Assembly (NCBI GenBank): GCA_037441765.1
Contig: JBBIRM010000128.1
Coordinates: forward strand, 1 to 8,256
Origin: JBBIRM01 sp037441765
GTDB taxonomy: Bacteria; Desulfobacterota; BSN033; UBA1163
Length of the DNA stretch: 8,256 bases
Direction of reading: 5' to 3'
In this document: positions 1 to 6,726 of the stretch, in pieces
How positions within the stretch are numbered: position 1 is the stretch's first letter
Layout of the letters: each line of letters begins with the position of its first letter
The notes under the pieces: generated by a model
The model's input: the letters and a program-made list of their open reading frames with translations, nothing else
The model's database searches: none
Told to the model about the DNA's origin: nothing
Made by a program: the position numbers and the translations under genes

Positions 1-119
1 TACCATCTCCTTAGATGAAATCCCTTTCTTCAGACATTCTATTAACCGACCCGCTTTATAAGATTTTCGAGAGATATCCCTACCCCATTCTTATAATTCC
101 CCCCTTAAGTGAGGGATTA

Positions 120-140
120 CTGTCAATCTAAGATTGACAG
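120..140. promoter_or_regulatory. Perfect palindrome over a TTGACA box upstream of the rubrerythrin gene
   Basis: CTGTCAATC and GATTGACAG form a perfect 9-bp inverted repeat around the 3-base spacer TAA, so each strand carries a TTGACA hexamer (134-139 on +, 121-126 on -). On the + strand the best -10 at normal spacing is only TAGTGT (157-162). A better box, TATATT (163-168), lies 23 bases away. The palindrome centre would then be about 45 bases before the start, a position typical of activators. It could equally be an operator overlapping a -35 box. It does not match the PerR, Fur, FNR, CRP or Rex consensus as I know them, so the binding protein is unknown. Confidence 0.5.
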
Positions 141-243
141 GGCAATGGACATCTTTTAGTGTTATATTAAGAGATCGTTTCGAAAAAATGAAAGATTTAA
201 ATAGAAATTTTGATCATTCAGAAAAGATCATTAAGGAGGAAGG

Positions 244-741
244 ATGGACGAAAGGATCAAAGAGGCTTTTCAAAAAATTTATGAGGGTGAGGCCAAAGCG
301 GCCTTAAGGCTAAAAATTTTTTCTAAGAAAGCAGAGGAGGAAGGATTACCGCAAATCTCTCAACTTTTTCGTGTTATCGCTTTCAGTGAAGAAATCCACG
401 GAGAGCGTGCACTTAGGATGCTCAGGGAGATTAAAGACACTGATACAAACCTTAAAGAGAGCTTCCAGTCAGAAACCACCATTGCAGGAGTAGCCTATGA
501 GCATTTTATTGAACTCGCAGAAGAGATAGGGGACTCAACCGCCTCAACGATCTTTTCCCATTCGAGGGATGTTGAGGATACTCACGCTAAACTCTACAAG
601 AAGGCGATCAACCACCTGATTGGGGAGCGAGAGACCACTTATTATGTGTGTCGGGTATGCGGGTATGTGTCAGATGGGATTTGCCCAGAGGCCTGTCCAG
701 TATGTTCTGCACCCAGGGATCAATTTACTGAGTTTAAATAA
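244..741 (+). CDS. rbr: Rubrerythrin (diiron peroxidase with C-terminal rubredoxin domain)
   Basis: Rubrerythrins reduce hydrogen peroxide in the cytoplasm of anaerobes, using a diiron four-helix bundle fed electrons through a rubredoxin-type iron site. The 165-residue product has the ferritin-like bundle at about residues 1-125 and a rubredoxin domain at about 132-165 with C136-x2-C139 and C151-x2-C154. Diiron ligands recognisable by position are E16, E49-x2-H52, E77 and E111-x2-H114. Compared from memory with Desulfovibrio vulgaris rubrerythrin, an ungapped alignment across the bundle puts I80 where the extra ligand Glu97 should be and L23 where Tyr27 should be, while Y85 matches Tyr102. 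The length is slightly under the usual 180-190. The start is supported by AAGGAGGA at 233-240. The next gene follows after 30 bases and is probably cotranscribed. The family assignment is firm; peroxidase activity is inferred. Confidence 0.95.
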   Translation: MDERIKEAFQKIYEGEAKAALRLKIFSKKAEEEGLPQISQLFRVIAFSEEIHGERALRMLREIKDTDTNLKESFQSETTIAGVAYEHFIELAEEIGDSTASTIFSHSRDVEDTHAKLYKKAINHLIGERETTYYVCRVCGYVSDGICPEACPVCSAPRDQFTEFK

Positions 742-771
742 GAAATAGATTCTAAATAATGAGGAGTTAAA

Positions 772-2829
772 ATGGAGCCCAAATATACAAATAGACTGAT
801 TCATGAAAAAAGCCCTTACCTTTTACAACATGCCCATAATCCTGTCGATTGGTATCCATGGGGCGAAGAGGCCTTTTCAAAAGCAAAAAGAGAGAATAAA
901 CCCATTCTCCTCAGCATTGGCTATTCCTCTTGCCACTGGTGTCATGTGATGGAGAAGGAGTCTTTTGAAGATGAAACAATCGCCCAGATCATGAATGAAC
1001 ATTTTGTCAACATAAAGGTCGACAGGGAAGAGAGGCCAGATGTCGACGAGATGTATATGAGTGCGGTTCAACTGATGACGGGGTCGGGAGGGTGGCCGAT
1101 GACTCTCTTTTTAACCCCTGATCTGATCCCCTTTCATGCAGGAACCTATTTCCCACCTGAAGATAGGGGGGGAATGCCAGGTTTTAAAAGGGTATTGAAG
1201 GTTGTATCTGAGTATTACCATTCCAATTTAGGAGAAGTTGAAAAGATAGCAACCCATATTAAAGATGCTATTCAACAGATGATTTCCATTTCCCCTCACG
1301 AAGAGGAAATGGATGATAAGATCTTCATCAGCGCTTTTGATACCTTAAAAAAACAGTTTGATCCAATTTATGGGGGATTTGGAAAGGCACCCAAATTCCC
1401 TAACAGCCTGGCGATCTCTTTCCTTCTTAGATATTGGAAAAGGACAGGTTCACAAGAGGCATTAAGCATCGTTGAATTGACTTTGGAGAAGATGGCTGAA
1501 GGAGGAATTTATGATCACCTTGGAGGGGGATTTCATCGTTACAGTGTGGATGAACGATGGCTTATCCCCCATTTTGAGAAGATGCTTTATGATAATGCAT
1601 TGATTTCTCGTATATATTTCGAAGCCTACCAGGCAACCCGAAAGGAGAAGTACCGCCGTGTGGGAGAAGAAACCCTTCAGTACGTACTTCGTGAAATGAG
1701 AAGCCCTGAAGGGGGATTTTATTCTACCCAAGATGCAGATAGTGAAGGTAAGGAGGGAAAATTCTATACCTGGACAAGGAACGAGGTTAAGCAAGTTTTA
1801 GGCAGAGAGATTGGAACTCCTTTCTGTGCATATTATGGGGTGTCTCAACATGGAAATTTTGAGCAGGATTCAAGTGTCCTCCATATCGATTCCACCTTGG
1901 AGAAGGTTTCTCAACTCTATGGGATATCTGTTGAAGATCTAAAGAAACAACTTGAAGAGGGGCGGAAGAAACTCTTTTTTCATAGGGAGAGGAGGGTAAA
2001 ACCCGATCGTGATGAGAAGGTTTTAACCTCATGGAATGGATTGATGATTTCAAGTCTTGTGGATGGATTTAAGGTTACAGAAAAAGAAGACTATCTCCAT
2101 GCGGCAAGAGATGGAGCTCAATTCATCCTTCAAAAGATGAAGAGGGATGGCGATCTATTGAGAGTCTATTTTAAAGGGATTAGCCAGGTGAAGGGCTATT
2201 CTGAGGATTATGCATTCTTCATTCAAGCCCTGATCGATCTTTATGAGTGCACCTTCGACATAAGATGGCTAAAAGAAGCAGATTACCTGAATCAGAAGAT
2301 GATTGAGCGATTTTGGGATGAAAAAGAAGGGGGTTTTTTCTTCACAGGAAAAGGGAATGGGGCACCAATTGCCCGACCAAAAAATCCATACGACCAAGCA
2401 CTCCCATCAGCAAACTCTGTTGCGGTCTTTAACCTCATTCGGCTTGGATTTTTAAAAGGGGACGAATCCTTAAAGAAGATGGCCGAAAGAATCCTTCGCC
2501 TCTTTTACCCCTTCTTCTCAAAACATCCTCTTAGCCTCCCGAATTGGCTATCAGGTCTATCTTTCTTTTTGTGGCCAGAAGAGATTGGACTTGTAGGTTC
2601 AAAGAATGATCCAAGGATAAAATCCATACTCAAAATGATTCACCTAACCTATCTTCCAAATAAGATCTTATCCCTTAGAGATCCTCAAGAATCCTTAGAA
2701 GGAAAATGGTTCCCGTTTCTTATGGAGAAAGTGATTGAGGAAACGCCCACACTTTTTGTTTGTAAAAATTCCACCTGTCTTCCCCCCATCAAGGATGAGA
2801 GAGAGATGGAAAAAATTCTAAGTGAATAA
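772..2829 (+). CDS. Thioredoxin-domain protein of the SSP411/YyaL/SPATA20 family (DUF255)
   Basis: This large cytoplasmic protein joins an N-terminal thioredoxin-like domain (about residues 1-165) to a long alpha-helical barrel related to six-hairpin glycosidases and N-acylglucosamine 2-epimerases. The family hallmark SPYLLQHAHNPVDWYPW is at 14-30, the CxxC redox motif is C54-H-W-C57, and the conserved GGWPM is at 106-110. YGGFGKAPKFPNS at about residue 200 opens the barrel. At 685 residues it is full length for the family (usually 650-750). The biochemical role is not settled for bacterial members; no reaction should be assumed. Placement 30 bases after rubrerythrin points to redox or peroxide stress. 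GAGGAG at 761-766, five bases before the ATG, supports the start. No obvious terminator follows the stop. Confidence 0.95.
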   Translation: MEPKYTNRLIHEKSPYLLQHAHNPVDWYPWGEEAFSKAKRENKPILLSIGYSSCHWCHVMEKESFEDETIAQIMNEHFVNIKVDREERPDVDEMYMSAVQLMTGSGGWPMTLFLTPDLIPFHAGTYFPPEDRGGMPGFKRVLKVVSEYYHSNLGEVEKIATHIKDAIQQMISISPHEEEMDDKIFISAFDTLKKQFDPIYGGFGKAPKFPNSLAISFLLRYWKRTGSQEALSIVELTLEKMAEGGIYDHLGGGFHRYSVDERWLIPHFEKMLYDNALISRIYFEAYQATRKEKYRRVGEETLQYVLREMRSPEGGFYSTQDADSEGKEGKFYTWTRNEVKQVLGREIGTPFCAYYGVSQHGNFEQDSSVLHIDSTLEKVSQLYGISVEDLKKQLEEGRKKLFFHRERRVKPDRDEKVLTSWNGLMISSLVDGFKVTEKEDYLHAARDGAQFILQKMKRDGDLLRVYFKGISQVKGYSEDYAFFIQALIDLYECTFDIRWLKEADYLNQKMIERFWDEKEGGFFFTGKGNGAPIARPKNPYDQALPSANSVAVFNLIRLGFLKGDESLKKMAERILRLFYPFFSKHPLSLPNWLSGLSFFLWPEEIGLVGSKNDPRIKSILKMIHLTYLPNKILSLRDPQESLEGKWFPFLMEKVIEETPTLFVCKNSTCLPPIKDEREMEKILSE

Positions 2830-2890
2830 TTCCATTGATAATGCTCCACTTATCTTTCTTAATAACTTTTTCTGAACTCTCAGAACAGGG

Positions 2891-2919
2891 TTGACAAAAA
2901 GGGGGAAGGGTTTTATTTT
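2891..2919 (+). promoter_or_regulatory. Sigma70-type promoter for the Fur-family gene and probably the metal-importer operon
   Basis: A perfect -35 TTGACA (2891-2896) is followed by a 17-base spacer and TATTTT (2914-2919; 4 of 6 matches). Transcription would start near 2926, giving an A/U-rich leader of about 30 bases ahead of the ATG at 2956. It is the only good promoter seen between the upstream redox gene and the Fur-family gene, and no terminator or second clear promoter separates that gene from the importer genes. Confidence 0.65.
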
Positions 2920-2923
2920 TAAA

Positions 2924-2937
2924 TGAAAAAATTTTCA
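2924..2937. promoter_or_regulatory. Candidate autoregulatory operator (TGAAAA-AA-TTTTCA palindrome)
   Basis: A 14-base perfect palindrome sits at the predicted transcription start of the Fur-family gene, where a repressor would block initiation. Fur-family regulators often bind AT-rich palindromes and autoregulate. Against this, the whole segment is A/T-rich, the sequence is not a textbook Fur or Zur box, and such a palindrome could arise by chance. Confidence 0.25.
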
Positions 2938-2955
2938 ATTTTTTTTTAACTATAA

Positions 2956-3402
2956 ATGAATAAGGAATTTTTTAAAAAAACCTTTAAAGAAAAGAAATTG
3001 AGGATGAGTCATCCAAGACTTCTCATCTATATGGAACTCTCACAGGCTAAAGCCCCTTTGAGCGCCCAAGAACTTTACCAATGTCTGACCAAAAAGCATA
3101 AAAGCATAGGATTGACCTCAATTTATCGTTCTCTGGAACTTCTTGAATCTATTGGGATGGTCTTCAAAATTCCAAATGGATCAAACGGAAGGTATAAACT
3201 CTGTGAATTAGAGGGTCATCATCACCATATCGTTTGTAAGAGTTGTGGGAAGGTTTTGGAACTTGGTCTCTGTGAGATTTCTGGTTGGTCGGAGAAAGTA
3301 ATGGAATCTACAGGATTTAAGATAACCGATCATCAATTAAATTTTTTTGGTTTCTGTAGGGAATGCAATCTCTCAAAAGAAGAAAAAGGGTTAGAGGGGT
3401 AA
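2956..3402 (+). CDS. Fur-family metal-responsive repressor, Zur-like
   Basis: The 148-residue protein has the normal Fur length. An N-terminal winged helix (about 1-80, recognition region around GLTSIYRSLELL, 52-63) is followed by a dimerisation and metal-binding domain. Two CxxC pairs, C94-x2-C97 and C134-x2-C137, form the structural zinc site. Likely sensory ligands are in the H88-H91 cluster, E102, possibly C106 and H126. A cysteine at the position of C106 is common in Zur-type members, so zinc (or nickel/cobalt) sensing is favoured over iron or peroxide, but this is inference. The start at 2956 is needed to keep the conserved KEKKLRMSHPRLLI segment; it has no Shine-Dalgarno, only a T/A-rich leader, whereas the importer gene 62 bases downstream has a strong one. 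Context suggests it represses the adjacent ECF metal importer. Confidence 0.9.
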   Translation: MNKEFFKKTFKEKKLRMSHPRLLIYMELSQAKAPLSAQELYQCLTKKHKSIGLTSIYRSLELLESIGMVFKIPNGSNGRYKLCELEGHHHHIVCKSCGKVLELGLCEISGWSEKVMESTGFKITDHQLNFFGFCRECNLSKEEKGLEG

Positions 3403-3464
3403 GGAATCAGAGTTTTCACTTCAGGGGATATGCCTTTTGCTATATGTTTTTAAAGGAGGGATGA

Positions 3465-4181
3465 ATGTCTCATATTCATCTTCCTGATGGAGTCTTACCT
3501 GTCTGGCTTTGGGTTTCAGGATTTATTTTGGCAATCCTGGTTGGAGGAATTCTACTAAAGTTGACCAAGCGAGAGGAATTAACCCGAAGACTTCCTTTGT
3601 TGGGGATGATGTCTGCAGCCATGGTCTTAGGGGCCTCTATTGAGATTGTCCCCATTGCCTACCATATCAACCTTACCATCATCTCGGGAATATTATTGGG
3701 ACCCACTCTCATCTTTCTCGCTACCTTTGTGGTCAATATGATTTTAGCCCTTTTTGGACATGGAGGGGTTACTGTGATTGGGCTCAACACCCTCACCCTA
3801 TCATTGGAGGGTGTACTTGGATATTCTATTTTCCACCTCCTATGGAAGATGTTGAAACGATTAACCCTGGCTACATTCTCCGCTTCCTTTATCGCCTTAC
3901 TCTTTTCCACTTTAGCCATGATCGGTGTAGTGAGCTTGGGAACATCCCATTATAAAGAATTGATTCACCAAGAGGAGGGAAAGGGAATTTTTGAGTTCAA
4001 ACTCCTAAAAGAGAAGGGAGAACATCTCGAAGGAACCGGAGAGAAAGAGGAGGTCAATTTAAAGAGGTTTATAGCAATCGTCCTTCCCTTGGGTTTTATT
4101 GGATGGGTATTAGAAGGGGTTATCACATCATTAATGCTCAGATATATCTACCGATTAAGACCCGATCTATTAAGATTATAG
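3465..4181 (+). CDS. cbiM: CbiM/NikM-type substrate-binding membrane component of an ECF metal transporter
   Basis: This is the S component that captures a transition metal ion at the outer face of the inner membrane. The N-terminus reads MSHIHLPDG, then several membrane helices (about 12-31, 45-65, 70-97, 100-128, 135-158 and 203-228). Family landmarks are H67 followed by INLTIISGILLGP, and FGHGGVTVIGLNT (97-109). Canonical CbiM/NikM starts Met-His and coordinates metal with the N-terminal amine, His2 and a His equivalent to H67. Here two residues precede the usual position, though Met removal would leave Ser-His with histidine again second. A charged loop (about 160-201, rich in K, E and H) precedes the last helix. 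No CbiN or NikN partner follows. AGGAGGG (3454-3460) supports the start. No B12 riboswitch is visible upstream. The metal could be cobalt, nickel or zinc. Confidence 0.88.
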   Translation: MSHIHLPDGVLPVWLWVSGFILAILVGGILLKLTKREELTRRLPLLGMMSAAMVLGASIEIVPIAYHINLTIISGILLGPTLIFLATFVVNMILALFGHGGVTVIGLNTLTLSLEGVLGYSIFHLLWKMLKRLTLATFSASFIALLFSTLAMIGVVSLGTSHYKELIHQEEGKGIFEFKLLKEKGEHLEGTGEKEEVNLKRFIAIVLPLGFIGWVLEGVITSLMLRYIYRLRPDLLRL

Positions 4182-4190
4182 GCAGAACCA

Positions 4191-4817
4191 ATGATTCAGC
4201 TCTCTTACCTCGATTATTTGGCCATAGAGGGTAAAAGTTTTCTACACCGACTTTCCCCCCGATTCAAGATACTGGGTATGGTGTTCGTTCTTCTGGGGGT
4301 TGTCTTGCTGAGGGATCTCAGAGGGCTCCTTCTCCTCTATGGAATTCTCGTTCTACTTTTTATCTTCATCCGCCTCCCTCTGAGGATCTTCTCTCTCACT
4401 TTCTACCCTCTTATCTTCGCCCTTCTTTTTATCTCTGTCTCAGGGTTCCAAACACATTTCATCTTGATCATCTTTCTCAAGGTGCTCTCAGGCTCGACGG
4501 GAATCGTCCTCCTTTTAGCAAGCACCCCTTATCCCTCTATCTTCAGCACCCTTGGCCGTTTCCTCCCTTCCCTATTGGTGACCCTCCTCTTTTTAACCTA
4601 TCGCTCAATTTTTATTCTCCTTAAAGTCCTTGAGGAGACGCAACATGCACTCTATCTCCGTGGGGGGTTCCAATGGAGGCATCCTTGGCGAAGCCTGGTC
4701 AATATATCGAATGCCTTTGGACACTTAATTATCGCAGGAATTGATGCCAGTGAAAGGATGTACGAATCGATGGTTCTCAGGGGGTTTAAGAATAAGATCC
4801 ACTATCGAGGTGAGTAA
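4191..4817 (+). CDS. cbiQ: CbiQ-type transmembrane coupling (T) component of the ECF transporter
   Basis: The T component links the S component to the ATPases. The 208-residue product is very hydrophobic, with the typical HRLSPRFKIL start (19-28), membrane segments between about 27 and 145, and a cytoplasmic C-terminal portion. The coupling motifs, classically Ala-Arg-Gly, are LRG at 156-158 and LRG at 196-198 (as SMVLRGF); the first is preceded by ALY. It is shorter than most CbiQ proteins (about 220-260), mainly at the ends. It starts 9 bases after the cbiM stop with no strong Shine-Dalgarno, suggesting translational coupling, and stops 4 bases before the chosen cbiO start. Confidence 0.9.
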   Translation: MIQLSYLDYLAIEGKSFLHRLSPRFKILGMVFVLLGVVLLRDLRGLLLLYGILVLLFIFIRLPLRIFSLTFYPLIFALLFISVSGFQTHFILIIFLKVLSGSTGIVLLLASTPYPSIFSTLGRFLPSLLVTLLFLTYRSIFILLKVLEETQHALYLRGGFQWRHPWRSLVNISNAFGHLIIAGIDASERMYESMVLRGFKNKIHYRGE

Positions 4818-4821
4818 AACC

Positions 4822-5694
4822 ATGAGGAATGAGGAAAGAATTGTTGAAGTCGATTGCATCACCCATGTCTATCCGGATAACACCAAAGTTCAGATCTGTG
4901 GTCTTGACTTTGTCGTCAACAGGGGAGAAAGGGTTTCCATCCTCGGATCGAATGGGTGTGGGAAGACTACCTTGCTCAAACATCTCATGGGGATTCTCAT
5001 CCCTAAGGAGGGGAGCGTGAGGGTTTTCGGGACCGACCCAGCAAAGGAATATTCGAAGATCAGGGAAAAGATTGGGGTGGTAATGCAGGATGTCGATGAG
5101 CAGATCCTTGGGCCCACAGTCTATGACGATATTCTCTTCGCGCCCTTAAATTATGGGGTGGAAAGAAAAAAGGCAGAGGCTATGGCGAAGGAAGTTATCG
5201 AGCGGTTAAATCTCGAAACTGTTCAAAAGAAAATTGTCAACTACCTATCAGGGGGCGAAAAAAAGAAGGTCGCCCTGGCAGGGGCATTGGTCATGGAGCC
5301 AGAGTTACTGATTCTTGATGAGCCTTTTACAGGTCTGGATCCTCTATCGAGGAGAGAACTTATACACATTTTGAATGAGTTGAATCGAGAAAAAGGAATC
5401 ACCTTTATTATGACGCTTCATGAGGTTGATCTGGTAGTCCAGGTGACAGATGTTCTTTATCTTATGCATGGCCATGGAGATCTAAGTGAAAGGGGAACCC
5501 CAGAAGAAATCTTTGGAAGGTTTAAGAACCTGGAGAGTTTTAACCTCGAAGAGCCCACTCTGACAAGGCTCTTTAAGGGATTGAAGGAGGAAGGTCTCGA
5601 TTTGGGTGAACCCCTTCGCCTGGAAGATGCCATCAAATCTATCATAAAACACTGGAATATTCCTTCCAAAAGGCCCAATGAGAATAGATACTGA
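4822..5694 (+). CDS. cbiO: CbiO-type ATPase of the ECF metal transporter
   Basis: This cytoplasmic ABC ATPase powers metal uptake, probably as a homodimer since only one ATPase gene is present. In the 290-residue form the Walker A is GSNGCGKTT (42-50), the Q-loop is VMQDVDEQ (Q89), the signature LSGGE (142-146), Walker B LLILDEP (162-168, catalytic E167) and the switch histidine H200 in TLHEVD. The C-terminal tail (about 230-290) is the extension usual in CbiO. The ATG at 4822 is preceded by GAGGTGA (4807-4813) at good spacing, which overlaps the end of cbiQ. An in-frame GTG at 4810 would overlap cbiQ by 8 bases and is less likely. The longer frame opening at 4741 would add 27 residues unrelated to the family. 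Confidence 0.93.
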   Translation: MRNEERIVEVDCITHVYPDNTKVQICGLDFVVNRGERVSILGSNGCGKTTLLKHLMGILIPKEGSVRVFGTDPAKEYSKIREKIGVVMQDVDEQILGPTVYDDILFAPLNYGVERKKAEAMAKEVIERLNLETVQKKIVNYLSGGEKKKVALAGALVMEPELLILDEPFTGLDPLSRRELIHILNELNREKGITFIMTLHEVDLVVQVTDVLYLMHGHGDLSERGTPEEIFGRFKNLESFNLEEPTLTRLFKGLKEEGLDLGEPLRLEDAIKSIIKHWNIPSKRPNENRY

Positions 5695-5829
5695 AATGGA
5701 AAATCTTTTCTTAGCCCCCATCTCAGTGATCAAAGACTACCTTTAAGACAGATGGTTCGGGATCATGGGGACCTTTCACCTTTAGTTGGTATACAAAAGG
5801 TCTTTCTTACTGCCACTCAAAGGCAAATC

Positions 5830-6717
5830 ATGAAAGATAAGAAACGATGGCTATCGATAAGTTTATGGATTCCCAAAGAATTCATCGATGGAATCTCAAA
5901 TCATCTTTTTGAACAGGGAGCCTCTGGTATCGAGGAGCTGGAAGAAGATCTGGATGTAAAAAGAATCCGAGCCTACTTTCCTCAAGATGGAAGTGAAAGA
6001 GGAGTTATTCCCTCGCTTCGCCACTATTTAAAATCTCTCCAGAGTATTGATCCTAAATGCCCTTCGCTCAGAATGGAGGTGCTTTCTATTCTTGAAGAGG
6101 ATTGGGGTGAAAGTTGGAAGAGGTTTTTTAAACCTGTCCACATCCCCCCAAAGTTTTTAGTCAAACCTCCCTGGTCAAAGGTTCAACCCCAACGTGGTCA
6201 GATTGTGATTTCAATCCATCCTAAAATGTCCTTTGGCACTGGAACCCATCCCTCTACCAAACTTTGTCTACAGGCCTTGGCAAAGGTCATCAAAAAAAAA
6301 GGCCTCTCAGTTCTTGATGTGGGAACAGGTTCAGGAATCCTCTCTATTGCAGCAGCTAAATTGGGGGCATCGAAGGTGTTGGCTGTCGATATAGACAGAA
6401 TGGCGATCAGTAACGCGAGGGAAAATGTGGATGAGAATTCTGTCTCAGATACTGTCAGGTTAAAGTTAGGCCGAATTGGAAGGGTTCGAGGGAAATTTGA
6501 TATTATTGTCTCTAATATCGATTTTAAAAATTTGGCAAGGATGAGGAGTTCCATTCTCAGGCATCTGAAGGGAAATGGTGTGCTCATTCTTTCCGGGATT
6601 TTGAATCGAGAGCAGGAGAGAATTTTAGACCATTACTGGAAGACAGGACTTTTCAAAGGGAGAAGATCCCTTCAGGAGGGAGAATGGGTTTGCCTCATTC
6701 TCGAGAGAGACAATTAA
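5830..6717 (+). CDS. prmA: Ribosomal protein L11 methyltransferase
   Basis: PrmA trimethylates ribosomal protein L11 using S-adenosylmethionine. With the start at 5830 the product has 295 residues, matching the family's usual 290-315. An N-terminal L11-recognition domain (KRWLSISLWIP onward, about 1-55) leads to DWGESWKRFFKP (91-102), FGTGTHPSTKLCLQ (135-148), and a class I methyltransferase domain with motif I VLDVGTGSGILSIAAA (161-176), acidic VDID (186-189) and SNI (228-230, for the usual ANI). An in-frame ATG at 5752 would add 26 residues that do not resemble the family and has no convincing Shine-Dalgarno; AAAGG at 5819-5823 supports 5830. rsmE follows after 9 bases, a common pairing in bacteria. 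Confidence 0.95.
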   Translation: MKDKKRWLSISLWIPKEFIDGISNHLFEQGASGIEELEEDLDVKRIRAYFPQDGSERGVIPSLRHYLKSLQSIDPKCPSLRMEVLSILEEDWGESWKRFFKPVHIPPKFLVKPPWSKVQPQRGQIVISIHPKMSFGTGTHPSTKLCLQALAKVIKKKGLSVLDVGTGSGILSIAAAKLGASKVLAVDIDRMAISNARENVDENSVSDTVRLKLGRIGRVRGKFDIIVSNIDFKNLARMRSSILRHLKGNGVLILSGILNREQERILDHYWKTGLFKGRRSLQEGEWVCLILERDN

Positions 6718-6726
6718 AGGGGAGAA

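Noticed and set aside
211..232. GATCATT direct repeat (212-218, 226-232) before the rubrerythrin ribosome site
   Set aside because: Only seven bases in A/T-rich leader sequence; too short to call an operator.
188..307. Small + strand frame of 39 codons overlapping the start of the rubrerythrin gene
   Set aside because: It has no Shine-Dalgarno, overlaps a certain gene in another frame and its product has no recognisable feature.
2870..2885. TTCTGA/TCAGAA hairpin after the thioredoxin-type gene as a terminator
   Set aside because: The stem is six weak pairs and no T-run follows on either strand.
3403..3464. Possible riboswitch or separate promoter before cbiM
   Set aside because: The gap is only 62 bases, far too short for a cobalamin riboswitch, and I see no clear -35/-10 pair.
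4741..4821. Longer cbiO start at 4741
   Set aside because: The extra residues come from the end of cbiQ read in another frame; the ATG at 4822 has a proper ribosome site and fits the family.
5752..5829. Longer prmA start at 5752
   Set aside because: The added 26 residues do not resemble PrmA and the start lacks a convincing Shine-Dalgarno.
6198..6587. 129-codon minus-strand frame inside prmA
   Set aside because: It is antisense to the most conserved part of prmA and has no independent signals.
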